Positions 1 to 7,547 of a DNA stretch of 64,000 bases are shown piece after piece. Location: contig JBASDX010000003.1 of the NCBI GenBank assembly GCA_049652385.1, positions 162,687 through 226,686 on the forward strand, written 5' to 3'. Position 1 is the stretch's first letter, and each line of letters begins with the position of its first letter. This DNA is from DMER64 sp049652385 (lineage in GTDB: Bacteria > Bacteroidota > Bacteroidia > Bacteroidales > UBA932). The translations under genes were made by a program, and so were the position numbers. Under the pieces are notes generated by a model, which saw nothing but the letters and a program-made list of their open reading frames with translations, was not told where the DNA came from and did no database searches.

Positions 1-1
1 C

Positions 2-442
2 CGGGATCAAATCGGCTGCCCCAAGGTTTATGCCCTGAAAGATAATTTGCTACGTATAAATACAACAGCCACCCTTAGTGTCTTTTACGAAAAAATTACA
101 CCTGAGAACGCAGGCACTTTTTTCTCCTCTTGCCAAGTAGTGGTAGAAGCCCTTGACAAGGCAGCTGAGAAAGAATGGTTTGCCGTATGGATGAGCCGTA
201 ACCTGCCTCATATTCCACTGATTATGGCATCCGGCGTTACCGGATGGGGGCATCCGGAATGCATGTACGTACAGCGCACAAAAAACCTGTACGTATGCGG
301 TCACCAAAAAGAAACACAAGAAAAAGAAATACCTTTGCTGGCTCCGCGCGTAATACAGGCAGCCATGATGCAAGCGGACCTGGTTTTAGAACTGTTATTG
401 AAAGACATATCACATATACATGACCATAACCTTAAACAATAG
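2..442 (+). CDS. ThiF/MoeB-family E1-like adenylyltransferase, 3' part
   Basis: The frame is open from the window edge (base 2), so only the C-terminal part of about 146 residues is visible. The stretch beginning IGCPKVYALKDNLLRIN followed by EKITPENA and VVEALD is typical of the ThiF/MoeB/HesA family, which adenylates the C-terminal glycine of a ThiS or MoaD sulfur carrier. The ATP-binding N-terminus is outside the window. Its 3' end overlaps the downstream sulfur carrier gene by 23 bp, so the two are almost certainly co-translated as an E1-carrier pair. Whether it serves thiamine or molybdopterin synthesis is not decided by sequence; the neighbours are all molybdenum/tungsten genes, which favours the cofactor role. 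An internal TTG at 47 is not the true start because family-conserved residues lie upstream of it. Confidence 0.8.
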   Translation, partial: RDQIGCPKVYALKDNLLRINTTATLSVFYEKITPENAGTFFSSCQVVVEALDKAAEKEWFAVWMSRNLPHIPLIMASGVTGWGHPECMYVQRTKNLYVCGHQKETQEKEIPLLAPRVIQAAMMQADLVLELLLKDISHIHDHNLKQ

Positions 443-623
443 AAAAGAAACTTTTCAAACAGGCCCTTTAACCATCACGGATGTTTTACACACAAAATCC
501 TTCCGGTTTAAAATGCTGGTTATCAAACTTAACGGAACTTTAATACCTAAAAATCATTACGACTCTACCCTTGTCAAAGAAGGCGATACGCTGGATGTCA
601 TCCATTTGATAAGCGGAGGGTGA
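420..623 (+). CDS. ThiS/MoaD-like sulfur carrier protein
   Basis: Small 67-residue protein ending in Gly-Gly (ISGG), the hallmark of ubiquitin-fold sulfur carriers that are adenylated and then thiocarboxylated on the last glycine. The segments TLDVIHLISGG and LNGTLIPKNHYDSTLVKEGD resemble ThiS. The start ATG at 420 lies inside the end of the ThiF-like gene, so the two genes are translationally linked. In ordinary ThiS operons thiamine genes would follow; here a molybdopterin-like lipoprotein and a molybdate/tungstate transporter follow instead, so this carrier may act as the MoaD of this organism. No MoaE is visible in the window. Family assignment is strong, pathway assignment is an inference. 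Confidence 0.8.
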   Translation: MTITLNNRKETFQTGPLTITDVLHTKSFRFKMLVIKLNGTLIPKNHYDSTLVKEGDTLDVIHLISGG

Positions 624-640
624 TTGTCAAGAAACACATT

Positions 641-1723
641 ATGAAACAACCATTTATCAAACGGTTTTGGCTGTTTATCCTGCCGTTAGTGGCCTTTCCG
701 GCCTCTTCCTGTATTTCCGTGGGACTGGACGCGGTCAGCGGCTCTACGCTTATCTGGAACTCCGGTTCCAACAATTACTTTAACCGGGAAGCTTATACGA
801 CCCTGCCGGGTCCAAAGAAACTAATAATAGACGGGGAAGTGGAACGGCCTGTGGAAGTCAAATTGTCAAAACTCCCGCTGCGTACCGTAACCGTTAAAGA
901 AGCTACCTATTGCACAGACGGTGATTCTATTGCTTTTTTAGGTACGTTCCGGTACGAAGGATACGCCCTGTGCGATATCTTAAGCAGTTTGAAAGTAGAC
1001 AAAGCCAGCAAGGAAGATCTTTGGCCGCCCATTGACTTGTATATAGAAGTGCGCAACGACGCCGGCGATAAAGCCGTATTTTCCTGGGGAGAAATTTTCT
1101 ATTCGGCCAATATGTACGGCATCGTCATAGCCAAAAGAGTAACCCGCGTCATTCCGGGAAAAACGGGAGAATTATGGAACTTGCCCGGAGAAATGAAAGT
1201 GATTGCCGCATCGGACCTGATTTCCGTAAGAAACATCCCTAAACCCACCCACATTACCGTACATTCGCTCAAAGGAAACTATATAGTTAACCGGGCTCCG
1301 GAGGTATTGGAAAACGATCCGGGACGTCTGGTCGTTCAAACTTCTTCAAAAGACACGGCCGCCATATTGACTACACTGCATAAGGACCTGCCCGTTGTAT
1401 CCTATCCCGTACTCTTTTACGGAAACAGTACCGGATATAAAGGCGTCAGGGAATTTTCCGGACAAATGCTCAGCCGCGTTATAGCTCCCTGGTTTCCCCC
1501 CAACGATTACCAGACCGTTCAAACGGGTATGTTAAGCATTGCAGGCGTGGACGGTTTCCGGGCTGCTTTTTCCGTATCGGAAATAGTCAACCGTAACGAT
1601 CATAAAGAAATCCTGCTGCGGCAAGACGGTGTTTCCTTTGCCATATACACGGCTTGCGATGCGTTTGCCGACAGGAGCATCAAAGGGCTGAGTGAAATCA
1701 GACTTATAGAGCCGCAGCCATGA
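641..1723 (+). CDS. Lipoprotein with molybdopterin-oxidoreductase-like domains
   Basis: About 360 residues. A hydrophobic N-terminus ending in PASSC suggests a lipoprotein signal with cysteine near residue 24. The segment LIIDGEVERPVEVKLSKLPL and the later VIPGK...VIAASDLISV resemble the sulfite-oxidase/YedY-type molybdopterin-binding fold (Oxidored_molyb). The second half (YKGVREFSGQMLSRVI, then DGFRAAFSVSEI) looks like a second copy of the same fold, so the protein may contain two tandem domains. It is exported and membrane-anchored if the signal is real. A GTG at 620 overlapping the previous stop is possible, but the ATG at 641 begins directly before the charged and hydrophobic signal segments. 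It overlaps the downstream binding-protein gene by an ATGA. I do not see the catalytic cysteine of active sulfite oxidases with certainty, so enzymatic activity is unproven. Confidence 0.55.
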   Translation: MKQPFIKRFWLFILPLVAFPASSCISVGLDAVSGSTLIWNSGSNNYFNREAYTTLPGPKKLIIDGEVERPVEVKLSKLPLRTVTVKEATYCTDGDSIAFLGTFRYEGYALCDILSSLKVDKASKEDLWPPIDLYIEVRNDAGDKAVFSWGEIFYSANMYGIVIAKRVTRVIPGKTGELWNLPGEMKVIAASDLISVRNIPKPTHITVHSLKGNYIVNRAPEVLENDPGRLVVQTSSKDTAAILTTLHKDLPVVSYPVLFYGNSTGYKGVREFSGQMLSRVIAPWFPPNDYQTVQTGMLSIAGVDGFRAAFSVSEIVNRNDHKEILLRQDGVSFAIYTACDAFADRSIKGLSEIRLIEPQP

Positions 1724-2619
1724 AAACAGCCGTAAAATATTTCCTATACCTGCTCGTTGTACTTCCCGTATTTTTGAGCGGATGCCGGCAAAAAACAGAC
1801 AACCAGCTGGTTATTTTCCACGCCGGGAGCCTTGCCATGCCCTTGAAAGCATTGACTGACAGCTTTACCGTAATGCACCCGGGGACGGTATTTAAGATGG
1901 AAGCAGCCGGCAGTGTGGATTGCGCCCGCAAAATCACGGAACTGGGACGCTCTTGCGACATTATGGCCTCGGCCGATTACCAGGTAATAGATCAATTGCT
2001 CATTCCCGATTACGCGACCATCAACGAACCCTTTGCCTTCAACAGCATCATCATAGCCTATACGGACAAATCCCGGAAGGCAGACGAAATAACTCCGGAC
2101 AATTGGTATGAAATACTGCTGTCTCCCGATGTGTTTTACGGCCGCTCCGATCCACATGCCGACCCGTGCGGGTACCGTACCGTGTTTACGCTGCAACTGG
2201 CCGAAACGTTTTACAAGGACATACAGGGTAATCCCCTTTTCCGCGTAAGTGATTTTACGGAAAAAGATAAACGCTTTGTACGTCCCAAAGAAGTAGACCT
2301 GTTGGCCTTACTGGGCAGTCAGGCCATAGATTACATGTTCATCTACAAATCGGTGGCCCTGCAACATGGGCTGCGTTACGTGGAGTTACCAGCAGAAATC
2401 AACCTGGGAGACAACACATTGGCAGCACATTACGCCCAAGCACAATTGACCATCAGGGGAAACAGTCCCGGTGATTCCGTTGTGGTGACAGGCACGCCCA
2501 TCACCTACAGTTTCACCATTCCGCATAACGCGGAAAACCCAAAATTGGCAGAGAAATTTGCACTTTTTCTTAAAGACCCCGACGGCGGACAGAAAATCTT
2601 GCGGGCTATGGGGCAATGA
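1720..2619 (+). CDS. wtpA: Molybdate/tungstate-binding lipoprotein (WtpA/ModA-like)
   Basis: 299-residue solute-binding protein. The signal peptide ends FLSGC (Cys22), so it is a lipoprotein. The opening VIFHAGSLAMPLKAL, followed by AAGSVDCARKITELG and CDIMASADYQVID, matches the WtpA/ModA extracellular tungstate/molybdate-binding family, in which the early serine and the AGS motif contact the oxyanion. FYGRSDPHADPCGYR is also typical of WtpA. It begins with an ATGA overlap with the preceding lipoprotein gene. The matching permease and ATPase are on the opposite strand immediately downstream, with the two 3' ends overlapping by 14 bp, so receptor and transporter belong to different transcripts. 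Tungstate versus molybdate preference cannot be read from the sequence. Confidence 0.85.
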   Translation: MKTAVKYFLYLLVVLPVFLSGCRQKTDNQLVIFHAGSLAMPLKALTDSFTVMHPGTVFKMEAAGSVDCARKITELGRSCDIMASADYQVIDQLLIPDYATINEPFAFNSIIIAYTDKSRKADEITPDNWYEILLSPDVFYGRSDPHADPCGYRTVFTLQLAETFYKDIQGNPLFRVSDFTEKDKRFVRPKEVDLLALLGSQAIDYMFIYKSVALQHGLRYVELPAEINLGDNTLAAHYAQAQLTIRGNSPGDSVVVTGTPITYSFTIPHNAENPKLAEKFALFLKDPDGGQKILRAMGQ

Positions 2620-3244
2620 TACCGTGACCGGGAGCAAAAGCAACAGAACGATTGGCCAGTGCTTCCACCTCGGCCCTGTCGTGCGTTACGTGCAGGATGG
2701 TAATGCCCGTTTGCGATACTTTTTTCAACAACAAGATGGATTGGTCTCTCAAAGGAGCGTCCAGAGCCGACAATGGTTCGTCCAGCAGCAGCACTTTGGG
2801 CCGGATGACCAGCGTCCGTGCCAGAGCCACCCGCTGTTTCTCCCCTCCCGACAACGATTCCGGCATACGTGACAAATGACGTGCAATGTCTAAATCCTCG
2901 GCCATTTGTGTAACCGTTTGCTCTGTATCGGCTTTTTTCGTATTTCTGATAACCAACGGCCAGGCTATGTTGTCAAAGACGCTCATATGCGGGAAAAGAG
3001 CGTAATCCTGAAACAACATACCTACCGGTCTGCGTTGTGGAGGCATCTGCGTGCAATCCATCCCATCGATCACAACCCGCCCTTTCTTCAGCACCCTGAG
3101 TCCGGCAATCAGTTCCAGCAGCACCGTTTTTCCCGATCCTGAAGGTCCAAACAACGCACAATAATCGCCTTTATCCAATTCCAGGGAAAAATTCTTTAGG
3201 TGAAAAGAGCCCACTTTATATTCCAGATCACAGCACCTGAGCAT
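2606..3244 (-). CDS. wtpC: ABC transporter ATP-binding protein for molybdate/tungstate
   Basis: 212-residue ATPase subunit. Visible motifs are Walker A GPSGSGKT (33-40), Q-loop Gln79, signature LSGGEKQR (131-138), Walker B VLLLDE (151-156) and the H-loop His188. It is short: the C-terminal TOBE/oxyanion regulatory domain found in ModC and WtpC proteins is absent, so allosteric control by bound molybdate is unlikely. The gene follows the permease on the same strand with one base between them. Its 3' end overlaps the 3' end of the binding-protein gene. The substrate is inferred from the neighbouring WtpA-like receptor and cofactor genes. Confidence 0.88.
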   Translation of the reverse strand: MLRCCDLEYKVGSFHLKNFSLELDKGDYCALFGPSGSGKTVLLELIAGLRVLKKGRVVIDGMDCTQMPPQRRPVGMLFQDYALFPHMSVFDNIAWPLVIRNTKKADTEQTVTQMAEDLDIARHLSRMPESLSGGEKQRVALARTLVIRPKVLLLDEPLSALDAPLRDQSILLLKKVSQTGITILHVTHDRAEVEALANRSVAFAPGHGIIAP

Positions 3245-3245
3245 A

Positions 3246-4037
3246 TTACAACTTGTTGTTTTTGCGTCCGGCCAGACGTAACGCCATAAATACCAAAATA
3301 CATAGGATGATAAACAGCACAGCTACCGGTTTGGCGTATTCCAGGCCGAAGGAATTAAAGCGGTCAAAAATCAATACCGGCGTAGTCATGGGATGGTACG
3401 CCACAATGACCACAGCCCCAAATTCGCTCATTCCTCTGGCAAACATAAGCACCAGGCCCGTGATAACAGACGGCCGGGCCAAAGGCAGGGAAATCTGGCG
3501 GAACACCCGGAAAGGTGAAGCACCCAGCGAAAGGGCCGCCTGCTCCAGGCGCAGCGGAACAGCCTGAAAACCGTCCCGGGCCGCATTGATCAAAAAAGGC
3601 ACACTCACAAAGGCCATAGCCGCCCCAATGGCAAAAGGGCTTCCCACCAGGTTCAAGCCCAGAGCCTCGGCAAGTCTCCCCAAAGCCGAATCGCGGGCGA
3701 TAAAACCCAAAACAGCAATACCGGCCGCCGAATGCGGAAGGACAATGGGCAGGTCTATCAATCCCTGCAGGAAGGCTTTCCCCCGGAATTCTTTGCGGGC
3801 CATCAGATAGGCCAGCGGAAGGGCAAAAAAGGCCGCCAAAAGGGTAAAAAGGGCCGAGACGCCCAGCGTCAGCGCAATGCTTCCCTTCACCTGCGGATCT
3901 TTTGCCGTTTCGAATAAATGGGGCAGCGAAGTGGAAAAAAACAATCCCAGCAGCGGAGCTACGATGAACAACAGCATCAACCCCGACAAGAACAGAAAAA
4001 CAAGACGTATGGCAGAATATTTTTGGCTCGGGCGCAT
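3246..4037 (-). CDS. wtpB: ABC transporter permease for molybdate/tungstate
   Basis: About 263-residue inner-membrane permease with several hydrophobic segments and the cytoplasmic coupling loop EQAALSLGASPFRVFRQISL, the EAA motif that docks on the ATPase. FARGMSEFGAVVIVAYHP is characteristic of ModB/WtpB/CysT-type permeases. The ATG at 4037 (MRPSQKYSAIRL) is chosen rather than the upstream 4073, because a promoter box TATCTTTG lies at 4062-4055 on this strand, which would place transcription start near 4048. The gene is divergent from moeA, which has its own TATCTTTG box 13 bp away. Confidence 0.85.
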   Translation of the reverse strand: MRPSQKYSAIRLVFLFLSGLMLLFIVAPLLGLFFSTSLPHLFETAKDPQVKGSIALTLGVSALFTLLAAFFALPLAYLMARKEFRGKAFLQGLIDLPIVLPHSAAGIAVLGFIARDSALGRLAEALGLNLVGSPFAIGAAMAFVSVPFLINAARDGFQAVPLRLEQAALSLGASPFRVFRQISLPLARPSVITGLVLMFARGMSEFGAVVIVAYHPMTTPVLIFDRFNSFGLEYAKPVAVLFIILCILVFMALRLAGRKNNKL

Positions 4038-4054
4038 GGCTGTAGTTTTCAAAG

Positions 4055-4062
4055 CAAAGATA
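4055..4062 (-). promoter_or_regulatory. TAnnTTTG -7 box, wtpBC
   Basis: The minus strand reads TATCTTTG, matching the Bacteroidetes -7 consensus, 17 nt upstream of the chosen wtpB start. No -33 element was convincingly identified. Confidence 0.6.
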
Positions 4063-4074
4063 AGAAAAACCATG

Positions 4075-4082
4075 TATCTTTG
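4075..4082 (+). promoter_or_regulatory. TAnnTTTG -7 box, moeA operon
   Basis: The plus strand reads TATCTTTG ending only 4 nt before the moeA ATG at 4087. If this box works, the transcript starts at or next to the start codon, so the moeA mRNA would be leaderless. Confidence 0.6.
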
Positions 4083-4086
4083 TTGT

Positions 4087-5265
4087 ATGATTGATTTTCA
4101 AATAGCCTTACAAACCGTGCTGGACCACGCACAACGTACCGGCACGGAATACATACTCGTAAAAGACGCCTGCGGCCGTATAGTGGGAGCGGATGTGGCC
4201 ACTCCCTCCGATATGCCGCCCTTTTCCCGTTCGGCCATGGACGGATACGCCTGCCGTAAGACAGATACGCAAAAGGGCATGAAGGTATTGGAAGTTCTGG
4301 CTGCCGGAGATATACCCAAATACGCCGTTACTCCGGGAACGTGCAGTAAAATCATGACCGGAGCCATGGTACCGGAAGGGGCAGATGCCGTACTTATTGT
4401 AGAACATGCCACCGAACGTGAAGGACTGATCTTCGGTCCGCCTCCGGTTACCGCTAACATTATACGGCGTGGAGAAGACCTGATGGCGGGTGGTACTTTA
4501 CTGCCGGCCGGCACGTTGCTCCAACCGCAACACCTTTCTCTGCTGGCCTCCTGCGGTATCACAGAAATTCCCGTAAGCCGGAAAATAACGGTGGGTATTC
4601 TTTCTACGGGCAACGAACTGATTGAACCGGGAAATCCCGTCACAAAAGGGAAAATATACAACAGCAATTCCTTGCAGCTGATGGCCATGAGCGAACGTAT
4701 GGGAGGTATCCCTGTCTATTACGGTATTGCGCCTGACACACCTGAGGAAACATACCGTTTGGTAAAAAAGGCCCTGGAAGAAAACCAGGTAATCCTTTTG
4801 AGCGGAGGCGTCTCGGAAGGCGATTACGATTGCGTCCCTGCCGTATTGAAAGAATTAGGTTTTGACATCCTGTTCGACCGCGTACGTGTCCAGCCAGGTA
4901 AACCTACCACTTTTGCCGTATCTCGCACTAGGGACCAATACGTATTCGGGCTGCCCGGAAACCCCGTTTCTTCCTACGTTCAATGCATGCTGCTGGTCTA
5001 CCCCTTTTTGGCCGCCCTGCAAGGTGCCGTATGGGAACCGCTCACCACACGGCTGCCGTTGAAAGGATATTATAAAAGACGCAGGAGCGTACGAATGGCC
5101 CACATTCCCATACGTATAAACCGGGACGGTACGTGCTCCGTAATTCCCTATAACGGCTCTGCCCACCAGGCCGCACTTTCCACCGCACACGGTCTGGCAC
5201 GAATCCCCATAGGCACAGATACCCTGCAGGAAGGCGACCCGGTAGAAGTGTTCCTGTTTTATTGA
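4087..5265 (+). CDS. moeA: Molybdopterin molybdenumtransferase MoeA
   Basis: 392-residue MoeA, which inserts molybdate (or tungstate) into adenylylated molybdopterin. Family signatures include PPFSRSAMDGYA near residue 40, IMTGAMVPEGADAVL, STGNELIEPG, LLSGGVSEGDYD and GLPGNPVS. Length is normal for the family. An open frame extends 70 codons upstream, but those residues are unrelated to MoeA and overlap the divergent permease gene; the ATG at 4087 follows a good promoter box. It is the first gene of a moeA-moaA-moaC-MOSC/mogA operon with spacings of 7, 4 and -7 bp. Confidence 0.93.
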   Translation: MIDFQIALQTVLDHAQRTGTEYILVKDACGRIVGADVATPSDMPPFSRSAMDGYACRKTDTQKGMKVLEVLAAGDIPKYAVTPGTCSKIMTGAMVPEGADAVLIVEHATEREGLIFGPPPVTANIIRRGEDLMAGGTLLPAGTLLQPQHLSLLASCGITEIPVSRKITVGILSTGNELIEPGNPVTKGKIYNSNSLQLMAMSERMGGIPVYYGIAPDTPEETYRLVKKALEENQVILLSGGVSEGDYDCVPAVLKELGFDILFDRVRVQPGKPTTFAVSRTRDQYVFGLPGNPVSSYVQCMLLVYPFLAALQGAVWEPLTTRLPLKGYYKRRRSVRMAHIPIRINRDGTCSVIPYNGSAHQAALSTAHGLARIPIGTDTLQEGDPVEVFLFY

Positions 5266-5272
5266 CACACCC

Positions 5273-6085
5273 ATGACAGACGCTTTTGGAAGAACCATAA
5301 ATTACTTACGCATTTCCGTTACGGACCGGTGCAACTTGCGATGTATCTATTGCATGCCGGAAGAAGGCGTGCCTTTTATTCCGCACGTACAGCTGCTTTC
5401 GTACGAAGATATCGTGTCCTTCACCCGTTTTGCCGTAAGCCGGGGCATCCGTAAAGTGCGCCTGACGGGAGGAGAGCCTCTGGTCCGTAAAGGTATTGCA
5501 CATTTGGTACGCGCTCTGGCCGCTATTCCCGGTATAGAAGACCTGGCCATGACCACCAACGGCCTCTTGTTGGAAGAAATGGCGAGTGCACTGAAAGAAG
5601 CCGGTCTACATCGATTGAACGTCAGCCTGGATACCCTCGACGCTCAAAAGTACGAGCGCCTTACCCGTGGCGGGTCCCTGGACAAAGTGCTTAAAGGCAT
5701 CCGTGCCGCCAAAAAGTCAGGGTTTGGCTCGGCAATATCGCCTGTCAAACTGAATTGCGTGAAGATGCCCGAAACGACACAAGCCGAGCTGGACGAGTTG
5801 GGTGCTTTTGCCCGAAAAGAAGGCCTGGAGCTGCGTCTGATCCACCTGATGGATTTAGAGCACGGTACTTTTTCCAAAGTAGAAGGCGGTCAGGGTGGCG
5901 ACTGCACACATTGCAACCGCCTGAGACTCACCTCTACAGGTATTCTGAAACCTTGCCTTTTCAACAACCTGGGATACGATCTTCGAAAAATGGGCTACGA
6001 AAAAGCCCTGGAAGCCGCTTTAAAACACAAACCCCTATCCGGGACAAACAATACAACAGACTCTTTTCATTTTATAGGAGGATAA
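5273..6085 (+). CDS. moaA: GTP 3',8-cyclase MoaA, short form
   Basis: Radical SAM enzyme that, with MoaC, converts GTP to cyclic pyranopterin monophosphate. The N-terminal cluster motif C20-x3-C24-x2-C27 (CNLRCIYC) and GGEP (66-69) are present. The C-terminal GTP-binding cluster C211-x2-C214-x13-C228 (CTHCNRLRL..PC) and the terminal Gly-Gly tail needed for catalysis are also present. At 270 residues it is clearly shorter than typical MoaA of about 320-330. The missing part is the roughly 55-60 residues that normally lie between the conserved RLIHLMDLEHG region and the second cluster. All known cysteine ligands are kept, so it may still be active. It sits between moeA and moaC in the cofactor operon. 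Confidence 0.88.
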   Translation: MTDAFGRTINYLRISVTDRCNLRCIYCMPEEGVPFIPHVQLLSYEDIVSFTRFAVSRGIRKVRLTGGEPLVRKGIAHLVRALAAIPGIEDLAMTTNGLLLEEMASALKEAGLHRLNVSLDTLDAQKYERLTRGGSLDKVLKGIRAAKKSGFGSAISPVKLNCVKMPETTQAELDELGAFARKEGLELRLIHLMDLEHGTFSKVEGGQGGDCTHCNRLRLTSTGILKPCLFNNLGYDLRKMGYEKALEAALKHKPLSGTNNTTDSFHFIGG

Positions 6086-6089
6086 ATAC

Positions 6090-6554
6090 ATGAAAGACAC
6101 ATTGAGCCATGTAAAAGACGGCCAGGCACATATGGTAAATGTATCGGCTAAAGACGACACTCTGCGCAAAGCCCGGGCCATAGGTTTCATTGCTTTGCAA
6201 AACAACACGTTACAATTGATAAAAGACGACACCATTAAAAAGGGACCTGTTCTGACAACGGCCTCTTTGGCCGGCATTCAGGCCGCGAAACAATGCAGCC
6301 AACTGATTCCTTTATGCCACAACCTACCGCTTACAGGAATAGATGTTACATTCCGAATGGCAGACAAAGGCATAGAAGTACTTTCTGAAGTCACATGCAC
6401 AGGTCCCACCGGTGTGGAAATGGAGGCGCTGACGGCCGTAAGCGTAGCCCTGCTGACCATCTATGACATGTGTAAAGCCGTCGACAAAACCATGGTCATT
6501 TCCGACATACGTCTTGTAAAAAAAACAAAAGAAAAAAGAGAATCTTCATGCTGA
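6090..6554 (+). CDS. moaC: Cyclic pyranopterin monophosphate synthase MoaC
   Basis: 154 residues, full family length. Characteristic segments are KKGPVLTTASLAGIQAAK, LIPLCHNLPL, GPTGVEMEALTAVSVALLT and YDMCKAVDK; the last contains the Asp and Lys that in MoaC enzymes take part in rearranging the MoaA product to cPMP. It lies 4 bp after moaA and overlaps the following MOSC-MogA fusion gene by 7 bp, consistent with one operon. No unusual residues noted. Confidence 0.94.
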   Translation: MKDTLSHVKDGQAHMVNVSAKDDTLRKARAIGFIALQNNTLQLIKDDTIKKGPVLTTASLAGIQAAKQCSQLIPLCHNLPLTGIDVTFRMADKGIEVLSEVTCTGPTGVEMEALTAVSVALLTIYDMCKAVDKTMVISDIRLVKKTKEKRESSC

Positions 6555-7489
6555 CCATTCGTTCCGTCAATATTTCCACAAAAACAGGTACCGTAAAAAC
6601 GTCTGTACCTTCCATAACACTGGATGCTTCCGGTGTGCAAACAGATGCCCACGCCGGCCCCTGGCACCGGCAAGTAAGCCTGCTGGGAGAAGAAGCCTAT
6701 CGAATCATGCAACTCGACCCGCAGGAATTCCCTTTCGGTTCTTTTGCCGAAAACATCACCACAACAGGGACTCCGGCTGCCGGTGTGCCAGACTTGAAAC
6801 ATTGTAGTATCGGAGACCGGTTCCGCTGCAAAGAAGTGTTGCTGGAAGTCACCCAAATCGGCAAACAATGCCACGGACCGGGCTGCCCCATCCATATCAA
6901 AACGGGGCATTGCGTGATGCCCAAAGAAGGCATCTTTGCCCGCGTGCTTTCCGGAGGTATTTTACAACCGGGTGACGTACTGACATACGAACCTAAAACA
7001 TATCAGTCACATATCATTACGCTGAGCAACCGCGCCCATGCAGGCATTTACGAAGACCGTAGCGGACCGGAGCTGGAACGTCTGGTGGCTGCCTTCTGCC
7101 AGGAACAACGCTGGCCCGTAACCGTTACCCGTACCGTATTGCCTGACAATCCAAAACGATTGAATGATCTGCTGAAAGAGTCCATAAAAAATGAAACCGA
7201 TATGGTTTTCACTACGGGAGGTACCGGTCCGGGGCCTTCCGATATTACGCCTAGCATAGTCAAACCCTTGCTGGACAGGGAAATTCCCGGTCTTATGGAA
7301 TATATCCGTATAACGTATGGCAAAGAGAATCCCAAAGCGTTGCTTAGCCATTCATTGGCAGGGGTAGCCGGGAGAACTTTAATTTTTACCCTTCCGGGCA
7401 GTGTACGGGCCGTGAGCGAATATTTCACGGAAATATCACGTTCACTTAAACATATGATTTATATGGTAATGGGACTGGATTTTCATTAA
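6548..7489 (+). CDS. MOSC domain - MogA/MoaB fusion protein
   Basis: 313-residue two-domain protein. Residues 1-140 form a MOSC domain (QTDAHAGPWHRQVSLLG, FGSFAENITTTG, QIGKQCHGPGCPI), a family that handles molybdenum cofactor or sulfur transfer and contains conserved cysteines. Residues 155-313 form a MogA/MoaB-like domain (TTGGTGPGPSDITP, then IFTLPGSVRAVSEY), which adenylylates molybdopterin before metal insertion by MoeA. The fusion puts MPT adenylylation and a MOSC function in one polypeptide and completes the operon begun by moeA. Such fusions are known in anaerobes. The MOSC substrate is not predictable. Confidence 0.88.
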   Translation: MLTIRSVNISTKTGTVKTSVPSITLDASGVQTDAHAGPWHRQVSLLGEEAYRIMQLDPQEFPFGSFAENITTTGTPAAGVPDLKHCSIGDRFRCKEVLLEVTQIGKQCHGPGCPIHIKTGHCVMPKEGIFARVLSGGILQPGDVLTYEPKTYQSHIITLSNRAHAGIYEDRSGPELERLVAAFCQEQRWPVTVTRTVLPDNPKRLNDLLKESIKNETDMVFTTGGTGPGPSDITPSIVKPLLDREIPGLMEYIRITYGKENPKALLSHSLAGVAGRTLIFTLPGSVRAVSEYFTEISRSLKHMIYMVMGLDFH

Positions 7490-7505
7490 ATTTCAAATAT
7501 TCCTT

Positions 7506-7513
7506 TATCTTTG
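7506..7513 (+). promoter_or_regulatory. TAnnTTTG -7 box upstream of TlpA-like gene
   Basis: TATCTTTG in the short gap after the MOSC-MogA gene, 34 nt before the ATG at 7548. It probably starts a separate transcript for the TlpA-like lipoprotein and the M28 peptidase. Confidence 0.6.
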
Positions 7514-7547
7514 TACGATATCATAAAAAAATCAAATAATACCAACT

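Noticed and set aside
3877..4086. 70-codon N-terminal extension of MoeA
   Set aside because: Overlaps the divergent permease and both promoters; MoeA homology begins at the ATG at 4087.
3364..4101. Long frame on the minus strand overlapping wtpB
   Set aside because: It is a shadow of the permease gene in another frame; the product has no family features, while the permease has the EAA loop.
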